Below the pieces are notes generated by a model that saw only the letters and a list, made by a program, of their open reading frames with translations, had not been told where the DNA came from and ran no database searches. Below are positions 10,282-18,734 of a DNA stretch of 64,000 nt, one piece after another. Where the stretch lies: contig NZ_FOFA01000008.1 in the NCBI RefSeq assembly GCF_900110855.1, forward strand, positions 68,521-132,520. The letters run 5' to 3'. Origin of the DNA: Microlunatus flavus (lineage in GTDB: Bacteria; Actinomycetota; Actinomycetes; Propionibacteriales; Propionibacteriaceae). The translations under genes were made by a program, and so were the position numbers. Positions within the stretch are counted from its first letter, which is position 1. The number at the start of each line of letters is the position of its first letter.

Positions 10282-11181
10282 ATGGCGAGGTTGAGCGCGG
10301 TGCTCGCGACGACGCACCACCCCTTCTACCTGAAGGCGACGCAGCTGACGCCGCCCGAGCAGCGCATGCCGCAGGCGGACGAGTGGCGGCGCAAGGTGGA
10401 GGCGTACCGGGAGACGCTGACCGCCGCGCGGCCCGACGTGCTGGTCATGGTCGGCGCGGACCACTTCCACCAGTTCTTCGCCGACAACTACCCGGCGTTC
10501 CTGATCGGGAAGCAGCCGACGTACGACGCGACCTTCTACAACGAGGAGCGCGAGTTCTCGATCCCGCCGTTCCTGCTGCAGGGCCACGAGGAGCTGTCCG
10601 GCTTCCTGCTCCAGGGTCTGCTCGACCGCGGCTTCGACATGGCCGTGAGCCACGAGCTCAAGCTCGACCACTCGATCATCTGCCCGATCATCACGACCCG
10701 GCCGGACGCCGACCTGCCCGTGGTCCCGATCTACACCAACATCTTCGCGCCGCCGCTACCGAGCCCGACGCGCTTCTGGCAGCTGGGCCGGGCCATCCGC
10801 GAGGTCATCGACGCGTGGCCGAGCGACCTCAGCGTCGCCGCGGTCGGCTCCGGCCACCTCTCCCTGGAGCTCGGCGGGCCGCGCCAGTTCGGCGAGACCG
10901 GGCCGGACCCGGCCTTCGACCGGCAGGCGATCGACTGGCTGTCGAAGGGCGACGTCGAGGCGATCCTCGAGAACGTCACGTTCGAGTCGATGTCGGGAGC
11001 CGGGAACGCCACCCACGGCTTCATGGACCTGATCTTGATGATGGGCATCGCCGGGCCGATCGAGGCGTCCTACGTCGACGAGCTCGACCTCTTCCACACC
11101 CGGGAGATGTACATGACCTGGACCCCGGAGCAGGACGCTCCCGCCCTCGGCAGGGCCGCGCTCGCGGAGGCGGCGCGATGA
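10282..11181 (+). CDS. LigB-type extradiol ring-cleavage dioxygenase catalytic subunit
   Basis: A 299-aa class III extradiol dioxygenase (protocatechuate 4,5-dioxygenase beta-chain fold), which opens catechol-type rings with non-haem Fe(II) and O2. H12 and H61 occupy the Fe-ligand positions of LigB (THHPFYL; GADHFH), and H192 in GSGHLSLELGG fits the catalytic base. GGAG lies 8 nt before the ATG at 10282. The next gene encodes the LigA-type partner and overlaps the stop by 4 nt (ATGA). Ring substrate unknown; a carboxylated or amino-substituted catechol would fit the operon. A 61-bp spacer with short ATCCACCGACA-like repeats separates it from the lyase. Confidence 0.85.
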   Translation: MARLSAVLATTHHPFYLKATQLTPPEQRMPQADEWRRKVEAYRETLTAARPDVLVMVGADHFHQFFADNYPAFLIGKQPTYDATFYNEEREFSIPPFLLQGHEELSGFLLQGLLDRGFDMAVSHELKLDHSIICPIITTRPDADLPVVPIYTNIFAPPLPSPTRFWQLGRAIREVIDAWPSDLSVAAVGSGHLSLELGGPRQFGETGPDPAFDRQAIDWLSKGDVEAILENVTFESMSGAGNATHGFMDLILMMGIAGPIEASYVDELDLFHTREMYMTWTPEQDAPALGRAALAEAAR

Positions 11182-11552
11182 GCCGCTACTACGTCAACAA
11201 GTTCCTCTACCAGGTCGACGGCGACCCCGAGCTCCTCGCGGCGTACAAGGCCGACCCCGCCGCCCTGGTCACCCGGTGGGAGGACGAGTACGGGCGCTAC
11301 CTCGGCGTGAACAACCACGTCGAGCGCACGACCTGGCTGTCGTTCACCGACGCCGAGCGGACGGCCCTCGTCGAGCACGACTACGTCGCCCTGTTCGAGA
11401 TGGGCGCCCACTTCTTCCTGACCCTGACGATCATGATCGCCCTCTACGACGAGGACTACGCGGCCGCCAGCGGTCCCCTCTCCTTCCAGCGCGAGTACGC
11501 CGCCAAGCTCTCGCACTGGCTCGGCCAGTCCTACCCGCCCGTCGCGCTCTAG
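11178..11552 (+). CDS. LigA-type small subunit of extradiol dioxygenase
   Basis: A 124-aa helical protein resembling the alpha chain (LigA domain) of protocatechuate 4,5-dioxygenase, which caps the active site of LigB. Features include the N-terminal YYVNKFLYQVD, a central LGVNNHVERTTW and a C-terminal hydrophobic helix with GAHFFLTLTIMIALYDEDY. The ATG overlaps the LigB stop (ATGA). Separate LigA and LigB chains resemble LigAB rather than the fused gallate dioxygenases. The shadow frame upstream is open but lies inside ligB. Confidence 0.8.
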   Translation: MSRYYVNKFLYQVDGDPELLAAYKADPAALVTRWEDEYGRYLGVNNHVERTTWLSFTDAERTALVEHDYVALFEMGAHFFLTLTIMIALYDEDYAAASGPLSFQREYAAKLSHWLGQSYPPVAL

Positions 11553-11592
11553 CGACCCGGCCCCACCGCTCGTGCCCGACGAAGGAGTCGCC

Positions 11593-13086
11593 ATGACCAC
11601 GCCCGTCTCCACCCCGCTCCCCGCCGACGGCCAGCCGGTCGTCCTGCGCCACGGCACCGTCGTCACCGTCGACGACGAGCGGCGGGTGCTGCCCGACACC
11701 GACGTCCTCGTCGTCGGGACCGACGTCGCCGCCATCGGACCCAGCCTGACGGTTCCCGACGGGACCTTCGAGATCGACGCCACCGGGGGCATCGTCATGC
11801 CGGGCATGGTCGACACCCACCGGCACATGTGGCAGACCGCGATGCGCGGCTACGGCGCCGACTGGACCCTCACGCAGTACTTCGTCTGGTACTACCTCGA
11901 GCACGGCAAGAGCTTCCGGCCACAGGACGTCCACGCCGGCAACCGGCTCTCCGCGCTCGACGCGATCGACGCCGGCGTGACGACGACGGTCGACTGGTCG
12001 CACGGACTGCGCACCCTCGAGCACGCCGAGGCCGCGCTCGACGCCCTGGTCTCCTCGACGGGGCGCTACGTGCTCGCGTACGGCGACATCTTCGCCGGGC
12101 CCTGGGAGTGGTCGGCCGACCCCGCGGTGCAGCGCTTCCTGCGCGAGCACGCGTCCGGCTCGGACTCGCTGCGCCTGCAGATGGCCTTCGACGTGACCGG
12201 CGACCCGGCCTTCCCCGAGCGCGCGGCCTTCGAGGTGGCCCGCGAGCTGGGGCTGCCCGTCACCACGCACGCCGGGGTGTGGGGCGCGACGAACGACGCC
12301 GGCATCCGGCTGATGCACGACGCCGGGTTCATGGCGCCCGACACCGTCTACGTCCACGCGGCGACGCTGTCGGACGACTCCTACCACCGCATCGCGGCGA
12401 CGGGCGGCTCGGTGTCGCTGTCGACGGAGAGCGAGCAGAGCTGCGGGCAGGGCTACCCGCCCTCGTGGGCGCTGCGCGAGCACGGCATCCCGGTGTCGCT
12501 CTCGGTCGACACGAGCGTGTGGTTCTCCAGCGACCTGTTCGCCGCCATGCGCTCCACCCTCGGCGCGGACCGGGCGTGGGAGCACGTCAAGGCGCACGAG
12601 GTCGGCGAGACGATCACGCACGCGCACCTGCGCGCCGAGCACGTCGTGGCCTGGGCGACGCGCGGCGGGGCCGAGGCCCTGGGGATGGGCGACCTGGTCG
12701 GCTCGCTCGAGGTCGGCAAGCGGGCAGACGTCGTGCTGATCAAGAACGACCTGTCGCCCACGCTCTTCCCGGTCCTCAACCCGTACGGCCACATCGCGCT
12801 GCAGGCCAACCGTGGCGACGTGCGGACGGTCCTCGTCGACGGCAGGGTCGCCAAGCACGAGGGCCGGCTGATCGAGGACCTCGCCAGCGCGCGGCGCGAG
12901 ATCGACGAGACGGTCTCCTACCTGCAGGCGACGCTCGGCGACGAGGTCTGGGCGCAGGGCATGAACCCCGACGTCCCGCCGACGAAGGTGCTCGACAACC
13001 CGTACACCTACACCGAGTTCCGCACGGCCGACACGCACCGTTCCGGGGCGGACCGGCGGGGCCAGGAGTCGCCGGTCGCGTCCTAG
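11593..13086 (+). CDS. Amidohydrolase-superfamily deaminase/hydrolase (AtzA/TrzN/SsnA-like)
   Basis: A 497-aa metal-dependent amidohydrolase with a composite beta-sandwich plus TIM barrel. Metal ligands are visible: H76 and H78 (DTHRHMWQT), H226 (TTHAG), H255 (YVHAAT) and D306 (SVDTSVW). The absence of a carboxylated lysine pattern fits subtype III with one metal. This family includes guanine/8-oxoguanine deaminases and chloro-s-triazine hydrolases. AAGGAG (11580-11585) precedes ATG 11593; an ATG-free extension to 11572 is possible but lacks a better site. Last gene of the ring-cleavage operon, followed by a terminator hairpin. A deamination or hydrolysis step on an N-substituted aromatic is a reasonable guess. 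Confidence 0.85.
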   Translation: MTTPVSTPLPADGQPVVLRHGTVVTVDDERRVLPDTDVLVVGTDVAAIGPSLTVPDGTFEIDATGGIVMPGMVDTHRHMWQTAMRGYGADWTLTQYFVWYYLEHGKSFRPQDVHAGNRLSALDAIDAGVTTTVDWSHGLRTLEHAEAALDALVSSTGRYVLAYGDIFAGPWEWSADPAVQRFLREHASGSDSLRLQMAFDVTGDPAFPERAAFEVARELGLPVTTHAGVWGATNDAGIRLMHDAGFMAPDTVYVHAATLSDDSYHRIAATGGSVSLSTESEQSCGQGYPPSWALREHGIPVSLSVDTSVWFSSDLFAAMRSTLGADRAWEHVKAHEVGETITHAHLRAEHVVAWATRGGAEALGMGDLVGSLEVGKRADVVLIKNDLSPTLFPVLNPYGHIALQANRGDVRTVLVDGRVAKHEGRLIEDLASARREIDETVSYLQATLGDEVWAQGMNPDVPPTKVLDNPYTYTEFRTADTHRSGADRRGQESPVAS

Positions 13087-13140
13087 CCGTCGCGGGAGGG
13101 AGCAGGGCCCGAGGTCTGGGAGACTGGAGGCGCCGGACCG

Positions 13141-13167
13141 GACGCGGACCCACCTCGGGTCCGCGTC
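13141..13167 (+). terminator. Hairpin terminator of the ring-cleavage operon
   Basis: Perfect 11-bp stem (13141-13151 with 13157-13167) and a 5-nt loop, 55 nt after the amidohydrolase stop. No T-tract. Confidence 0.7.
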
Positions 13168-13258
13168 GCCCGCCCGCGCATCTTCAGGTGCAGCACCCCT
13201 CGACGAGGACGGCGACGACGCCGGCGTGCTCCCACGACCCGATCTGCAGGAGCACACC

Positions 13259-14755
13259 TTGCCCCGTCACGAACCCACGGGTGCCATTCCCCGCTTCACC
13301 GTGGCGAGCGCCCTCCGCTCGCCCCCGCAGCTCACCCGTGAGGTGCTGGCGGGACTGGTCACGACGCTCGCGCTGGTGCCCGAGGTCATCTCCTTCTCGA
13401 TCGTCGCCGGCGTCGACCCCATGGTCAGCCTGGTCGCCTCGATCGTGCTGACCCTGACCATGTCCTTCCTCGGCGGCCGACCCGGCGTCGTGACCGCGGC
13501 GGCCGGCTCGGTGGCCCTGGTCATCGCGCCGCTCGTGCACGAGCACGGCGTCGGCTACGTGCTGCCGACGGTCGTCCTGGCCGGGGTGGTCCAGATCGTC
13601 TTCGGGGTCACCGGCCTCGCCCGCCTGATGCGCTTCATCCCGCGATCGGTCATGATCGGCTTCGTCAACGCTCTGGGCATCCTGATCTTCGTCGCCCAGG
13701 TGCGCCACGTCGTCGGGGTGCCGTGGCTCGCGTACGCGCTCTTCGCGGCGACGCTGCTGATCATCGTCGTGCTGCCTCGCTTCACGACCGCCGTGCCCTC
13801 CCCGCTGGTGGCGATCATCGCCGTCACCGCGGTCGTCGTCCTGGCGCGGCTGGCCGTGCCGGACGTCGCGGACGAGGGCCCCCTCACCGGCCGGCTGCCG
13901 GGGTTGACCCCGTTCCTCGTCCCGCTCGACCTGGAGACGCTGCGGCTGGTCCTGCCGACGGCGCTCAGCGTCGCCTTCGTCGGGCTGATGGAGTCGCTGC
14001 TGACGGCCAAGCTCGTCGACGAGCTCACCGACACGCCGTCCCGCAAGGGCCGCGAGTCGTGGGCGCTGGGCGTCGCGAATATCGCCGCGGGCTTCTACGG
14101 CGGCATCGCCGGCTGCGCGATGATCGGCCAGACCGTCCTCAACGTGAAGACCGGCCGGGCCCGGACGCGCATCTCGACCGTCGTCGTCGGGGTCTTCCTG
14201 CTCGCCCTGGTCACCGGCCTGAGCTCGGTCATGGGCCAGATCCCGATGGTCGCGCTCGCGGCCGTGATGATGGTCGTGGCGATCACCACCGTCGACTGGC
14301 ACAGCGTCAGGCCGTCGACGCTGCGGCGGATGCCGCTGCCCGAGACCTCGGTCATGGTCGTCACCGTCGCGGTCGTCGTGGTGACCAGCAACCTCGCCCT
14401 CGGTGTCGCGGTCGGCGTCGTCCTCGCGATGGTCCTCTTCGCCCGCCGCGTCGCGCACGTGATCACCGTCGACCGGGTCCTGGCCGACGACGGGGCGGTG
14501 GCGTCGTACACGGTCGACGGGCCGCTGTTCTTCGGCAGCAGCAACGACCTCGTCGACCGCTTCGCCTACGCCGAGGACCCGGCCCGGGTCCGCATCGACC
14601 TCACCCGGGCGCAGATCTGGGACGCGTCGTCCGTCGCCGCCCTCGACTCGATCGAGACCAGGTACCGCGACCACGGCACGACCGTGACGATCGACGGTCT
14701 CGACGAGCGCAGCACCGGCTTCCACCGGCGCCTGTCGGGCGGCTTCGGCGTCTGA
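13259..14755 (+). CDS. SulP-family anion transporter with C-terminal STAS domain
   Basis: A 498-aa SLC26/SulP permease for sulfate, bicarbonate or a dicarboxylate. About 12-14 hydrophobic helices span residues 30-390 (helix 1 includes LVTTLALVPEVISFSIVAGV), followed by a short STAS domain (about 415-495) with VRIDLTRAQIWDASSV. I chose the TTG at 13259 because AGGAG (13248-13252) precedes it by 6 nt; the GTG at 13226 would add 11 residues. Substrate cannot be assigned. It follows the ring-cleavage operon but is separated by a terminator, so a role in uptake for that pathway is speculative. Confidence 0.85.
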   Translation: MPRHEPTGAIPRFTVASALRSPPQLTREVLAGLVTTLALVPEVISFSIVAGVDPMVSLVASIVLTLTMSFLGGRPGVVTAAAGSVALVIAPLVHEHGVGYVLPTVVLAGVVQIVFGVTGLARLMRFIPRSVMIGFVNALGILIFVAQVRHVVGVPWLAYALFAATLLIIVVLPRFTTAVPSPLVAIIAVTAVVVLARLAVPDVADEGPLTGRLPGLTPFLVPLDLETLRLVLPTALSVAFVGLMESLLTAKLVDELTDTPSRKGRESWALGVANIAAGFYGGIAGCAMIGQTVLNVKTGRARTRISTVVVGVFLLALVTGLSSVMGQIPMVALAAVMMVVAITTVDWHSVRPSTLRRMPLPETSVMVVTVAVVVVTSNLALGVAVGVVLAMVLFARRVAHVITVDRVLADDGAVASYTVDGPLFFGSSNDLVDRFAYAEDPARVRIDLTRAQIWDASSVAALDSIETRYRDHGTTVTIDGLDERSTGFHRRLSGGFGV

Positions 14756-14811
14756 GCTCCGCCCAACCGGGCGCAAGGGTGGGTTGGTCTGGTCAGGTTG
14801 GCCAGGGGCTC

Positions 14812-14817
14812 TATCCT
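14812..14817 (+). promoter_or_regulatory. -10 element of a leaderless promoter for the toxin-antitoxin pair
   Basis: TATCCT ends 7 nt before the ATG of the antitoxin at 14825, and there is no Shine-Dalgarno between them. The -35 is poorly defined. Confidence 0.55.
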
Positions 14818-14824
14818 CGGGACC

Positions 14825-15046
14825 ATGGCGCAGGTGAACGTGCAGGAGGCGAAGACGCGTCTGAGCGACCTCCTGGCGCGCAGCGAGCGCGGCGAGGAGA
14901 TCATCATCGCGCGGTCCGGGCGGCCGGTGGCGCGCCTGGTGCCGCTCGAGCAGGTGCCGCCGCGCCGCTTCGGCATCATGGAGCTCGACGTGCCGGAGGA
15001 CTTCGACGCAGCTCTGCCGGAGGGCGAGCTGGCCGCGTGGGAGTGA
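14825..15046 (+). CDS. Type II antitoxin, Phd/YefM family
   Basis: A 73-aa antitoxin. The N-terminal Phd/YefM DNA-binding fold is recognisable from VNVQEAKTRLSDLLARSERG and the following IIIARSGRPVARLVPL (residues 3-50). The C-terminal acidic tail (about 55-73, PEDFDAALPEGELAAWE) should wrap and block the toxin. It starts at ATG 14825, 7 nt downstream of a -10 element. The toxin GTG begins 1 nt after its stop. Such antitoxins usually repress their own promoter together with the toxin; no palindrome was confirmed here. Confidence 0.88.
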   Translation: MAQVNVQEAKTRLSDLLARSERGEEIIIARSGRPVARLVPLEQVPPRRFGIMELDVPEDFDAALPEGELAAWE

Positions 15047-15047
15047 G

Positions 15048-15443
15048 GTGAGCGCGTCCTACCTCCTCGACACCCACGTCCTGCTGTGGCTGCTGGGCGC
15101 TCCCGCGCGGGTGCCCGGACCGGTGCGGGAGCAGCTGGCCGACCGCGACAACGCCCTGTGGGTCTCGGCCGCCTCGGCCCTGGAGGTCAGCACCAAGGTC
15201 CGCATCGGCAAGCTCGACGCACCCAGCCTGCCCACGTCGCTGGGACGGCGCGTGGCCGACCTCGGTGCGGAGACCCTGCCGGTGACCCTGGAGCACGGGC
15301 TGCTCGCCGGGTCGCTGCGGTGGGACCACCGCGACCCCTTCGACCGAATCCTCGTCGCCCAGGCGACCCTGGAGGAGCTCGTGCTCGTCACGGTCGACGC
15401 CGCCATCACGAGTCTCCCGGTGCCGCGCGTCCTCACCTGGTGA
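15048..15443 (+). CDS. PIN-domain toxin, VapC-like ribonuclease
   Basis: A 131-aa PIN-domain Mg2+-dependent RNase. The acidic active-site residues are D8 (LLDTHVLLW), E46 (ASALEVSTK), D96/D99 (WDHRDPFDR) and D117 (VTVDAAI). The DTHxLLW start and DPFDR motif are typical of the PIN toxins paired with Phd/YefM antitoxins. Translation from GTG 15048 is probably coupled to the antitoxin stop. No target can be predicted. The active site looks intact, so the module is probably functional. Confidence 0.87.
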   Translation: MSASYLLDTHVLLWLLGAPARVPGPVREQLADRDNALWVSAASALEVSTKVRIGKLDAPSLPTSLGRRVADLGAETLPVTLEHGLLAGSLRWDHRDPFDRILVAQATLEELVLVTVDAAITSLPVPRVLTW

Positions 15444-15467
15444 GCCGCGCGGCACCCCGACCTCCCC

Positions 15468-15528
15468 ACGAACCGCGCACTCCCGACAGCCAGATCGCGT
15501 TCCGGGCTGTCGGGAGCCAGCGGTTCGT
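15468..15528. terminator. Long two-stem palindrome, bidirectional terminator
   Basis: The outer stem pairs 15468-15476 with 15520-15528 and the inner stem pairs 15480-15491 with 15505-15516, both perfect, with a 3x3 internal loop between them and a 13-nt apical loop. It lies between the convergent PIN-toxin and mannosidase genes. Confidence 0.75.
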
Positions 15529-15575
15529 CGTGCGCGGGGGTGGGTGCGAAGCACCCCGCTCCGGGGTCAGCAGGG

Positions 15576-18500
15576 TCAGCGGGCCAGGCGCAGCGTCACG
15601 ATCTGGAACGGCCGCAGCTCGAGCTCGGCCACGTCGCCGTCCACGGACCGCAGCGCCGACGCGTCCACCGGACGCTCCAGCAGGTCGGTCTCGGTGATGC
15701 CGGTGAGGGCGAACGTCGCCGTCACCCGGGTCCGGGCCCGGGTCCCGTACGCCTCGTAGAGCCGCACGACCACGTCGCCGCTGCCGTCCTCCGCGAGCTT
15801 GACCGCCTCGACCACGACGGCCGGGTCGTCGACGACGACGAGCGGCTCCACCGAACCCTCGCCGACGCCCTCGACCACGCGCAGCGGCAGGTTGCGGCGG
15901 TAGCCCTCGGCCACCGACTCCGGGATCCCGGCGCCGACGGCGAGCGAGACGTTCATCGTGTGCTCGCCCTGGTCGGCCTCGGGGTCGGGGAACAGCGGCG
16001 CCCGCAGCAGCGACAGCCGGACTGTCGTCGTCGAACCAGCAGTCGTCGAACCGCGCACGCCGGCGCTCACCCGGGTGATGTCGTGGCCGTACGTGGAGTC
16101 GTTCGACACCGCGACGCCGTAGCCCGGCTCGCCGACGTGCACCCAGCGGTGCGCGACGGTCTCGAAGCGTGCGGTGTCCCACGAGGTGTTGGCGTGCGTC
16201 GGCCGGTGCAGGTGGCCGAACTGGATCTCCGACGTCGCCCGGTCGGCGTGCACGTCGAGCGGGAAGGCGAGCTTGAGCAGCTTCTGCCGCTCGTGCCAGT
16301 CGACGGTGAAGGCCAGGTCGACCCGGGCCGCGTCGGCCGGCAGGCTGATCGTCTCCACGAGCGACGACTCGCCGAACCGTCGCTCCACCCGCAGCGCGTC
16401 GCCCACCACCTGGACGGAGGTCGCCTCGACGAGGTCGGTCCCGGTGCGCTGGTAGGTCCGGTCGATGTCCCAGGCGTCCCAGCGGTTGGGCACGTCGCGG
16501 AACAGCTGCAGCAGACCCGCCGTACGCCCCTCGGGCACGAGCTCGCGCGCGACCCGCAGGTCGACCACCGAGGTGATCAGGCCCTGGTGACTGACGCGGA
16601 CCCGGACGAGGTCGTTCTCGAGGACGAACCCGTCTCCGTCGGCCCGCGGCGTCGCGTCGCGCGGCTCCGGCGCCCCGGCGGCGACGCCCAGCGCGGGCAC
16701 GCCCTCGACGGCGTACGGGCCGGCGTTCGCGGCGACGTAGGAGGAACCCTCGCCGAGCAGCGCGCGGAGGGAGGCGTCGACGACCCGCTCGGCGGTCTCC
16801 GCCACCCGGGCGTAGCCGGCCTCGGCGTCGGCGTAGACCCAGGAGATCGACGTGCCGGGCAGGATGTCGTGGAACTGCTGCAGGCAGACCGTCTCCCACG
16901 CGCGGCGCAGGGCCTCGTACGGGTAGTCGGTCCCGTTGCGCACCGTGGCGGTCGTCGCCCACAGCTCGGCCTCGCGGAGCAGGTGCTCGCTGCGGCGGTT
17001 GCCGCGCTTCGTGCGCGCCTGGCTCGTGTACGTCCCGCGGTGGAACTCCAGGTAGAGCTCGCCGCTCCAGACCGGCGCCTCCGGCAGCTCGGCCTGCGCG
17101 TCGGTGAAGAACTCGACGGGGCTGGCCAGCCGGACCGCCGGTGAGCCCTCGAGCGAGGCCGTGCGCCGTGCCGCCGCGACCATCTCGCGGGTGGGCCCGC
17201 CGCCGCCGTCGCCGTGGCCGAAGGGCACCAGCGACCGGTGGGCGTCGGCCTTCTCGGTGAAGTTCCGCTCGGCGCGGGCGAGGTCCTCTGCCGACAGGTC
17301 GGAGTTGTACGTGTCGACCGGCGGGAAGTGGGTGAAGACCTGGGTGCCGTCGATCCCCTCCCAGCGGAAGGTCGAGTGCGGCATCAGGTTCGAGTCGTTC
17401 CAGCTGATCTTCTGCGTGAGGAACCACTTCGCGCCCGCCGAGGCCATGATCTGCGGCAGCGCGCCGGAGTAGCCGAACGAGTCGGGCAGCCACACCTCCT
17501 GGGTGTCCACGCCGAGCTCGCGGGAGAAGAAGCCCTTGCCGAGCACGAACTGACGCGCCATCGCCTCCCCGCCGGGGAGGTTGGTGTCGGACTCGACCCA
17601 CATCCCGCCGACCGGCACGAAGCGGCCGGCCTGCACGTGGCCGCGCACCCGCTCGAACAGGCCCGGGTAGAACTCCTTGAGCCAGGCGTACTGCTGCGCC
17701 GAGGAGGCGGCGAAGACGAACTGCTCCTCGCGCTCGATGAGGTCGCAGACGTTGGCGAACGTGCGGGCGACCTTGCGCACGGTCTCGCGGACCGGCCACA
17801 GCCACGCGGAGTCGATGTGCGCGTGGCCGACGGCGTACAGCTGGTGGGCGCTGGCGCTGGCCGGCTTGTCGAGCACCGTGCGCAGCAGGTCGCGGCCCGC
17901 CTGCGCGGTGCCCGAGACGTCGGACGGGTCGACGACGTCGACGACGCGGTCGAGGGCGTCGCGCACCTCGGCGCGGCGCTGGGTGTTCGCGGGCAGCTCG
18001 AGCAGCAGGCCGCCCAGGGCGAAGAGGTCCTGGTCGAGCTCCCACACGGCGACGTCGCGCAGGCCGAGCTCGAGGCGGCGCAGGCGGTAGAGCGGTTCCT
18101 TGCCCGCGGTCGCCAGGCTGCCCAGGTGCGTCGGGTTGAACTGCATGTGCTCGAGGACGTGCGGGTTGGACGCGGCCTCCACGAGCACCTCGACCGCGCT
18201 CCCCTGCCGGGCCGGGGACGAGGTCGGCAGCGGCACGGCCTGGTTCATCGGCTCGACGGCCTTGATGACGGTGCCGTCCGCGGTCCACACCAGGCCCTCG
18301 GACTGGAAGCCGGGCTCGGTGTCGCTGAAGCCGAGGTCGACGACGACCTCCACGGCCGTGCCGTCGAGCGCGTCCCAGCCCTCCGGCACGGCGCCCGTGG
18401 CACGGAACCAGGTCGTGCCCCACGGCGGGCCGTAGGCCGAGCCGACCTCGAAGGGCGCGAAGTCCTGGGCCACGGCCTCCTCGAAGGCGACGGGCTCGCC

Positions 18501-18617
18501 CGGCGCTTCCCAGGCCGTCACCTCGAGCGGCACGCGCTCGCGGTAGAGCGCCGGCAGGACCCGCTCGTGGCGGAACCGGGCCAGCCGCTCCTCGACGGGG
18601 TCGGTCAGGTCGGGCAT
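15576..18617 (-). CDS. Alpha-mannosidase, glycoside hydrolase family 38
   Basis: A 1013-aa GH38 enzyme, the usual length of bacterial cytosolic alpha-mannosidases. Zn2+-binding HAHID is at residues 265-269 (AVGHAHIDSAWLWP) and the catalytic nucleophile is D379 in LPDSFGYSG. The middle and C-terminal beta domains follow. There is no signal peptide, so it acts on imported manno-oligosaccharides. It releases mannose from alpha-mannosides with retention. Last gene of a minus-strand set: binding protein, two permeases, then this enzyme after a 117-bp spacer. The LacI regulator upstream of the set probably controls it. Confidence 0.93.
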   Translation of the reverse strand: MPDLTDPVEERLARFRHERVLPALYRERVPLEVTAWEAPGEPVAFEEAVAQDFAPFEVGSAYGPPWGTTWFRATGAVPEGWDALDGTAVEVVVDLGFSDTEPGFQSEGLVWTADGTVIKAVEPMNQAVPLPTSSPARQGSAVEVLVEAASNPHVLEHMQFNPTHLGSLATAGKEPLYRLRRLELGLRDVAVWELDQDLFALGGLLLELPANTQRRAEVRDALDRVVDVVDPSDVSGTAQAGRDLLRTVLDKPASASAHQLYAVGHAHIDSAWLWPVRETVRKVARTFANVCDLIEREEQFVFAASSAQQYAWLKEFYPGLFERVRGHVQAGRFVPVGGMWVESDTNLPGGEAMARQFVLGKGFFSRELGVDTQEVWLPDSFGYSGALPQIMASAGAKWFLTQKISWNDSNLMPHSTFRWEGIDGTQVFTHFPPVDTYNSDLSAEDLARAERNFTEKADAHRSLVPFGHGDGGGGPTREMVAAARRTASLEGSPAVRLASPVEFFTDAQAELPEAPVWSGELYLEFHRGTYTSQARTKRGNRRSEHLLREAELWATTATVRNGTDYPYEALRRAWETVCLQQFHDILPGTSISWVYADAEAGYARVAETAERVVDASLRALLGEGSSYVAANAGPYAVEGVPALGVAAGAPEPRDATPRADGDGFVLENDLVRVRVSHQGLITSVVDLRVARELVPEGRTAGLLQLFRDVPNRWDAWDIDRTYQRTGTDLVEATSVQVVGDALRVERRFGESSLVETISLPADAARVDLAFTVDWHERQKLLKLAFPLDVHADRATSEIQFGHLHRPTHANTSWDTARFETVAHRWVHVGEPGYGVAVSNDSTYGHDITRVSAGVRGSTTAGSTTTVRLSLLRAPLFPDPEADQGEHTMNVSLAVGAGIPESVAEGYRRNLPLRVVEGVGEGSVEPLVVVDDPAVVVEAVKLAEDGSGDVVVRLYEAYGTRARTRVTATFALTGITETDLLERPVDASALRSVDGDVAELELRPFQIVTLRLAR

Positions 18618-18734
18618 GGGTGTCGCTCCTCGGGTGTGCGTGCGGACGAGATCGGGGGGTGGGAGGGGGGTCGGGGTGATCAGCAGTCTGGTCTGCGCCG
18701 GGTGGCGCGCGGCAGGCGGGAGGCAGGGACGAGG

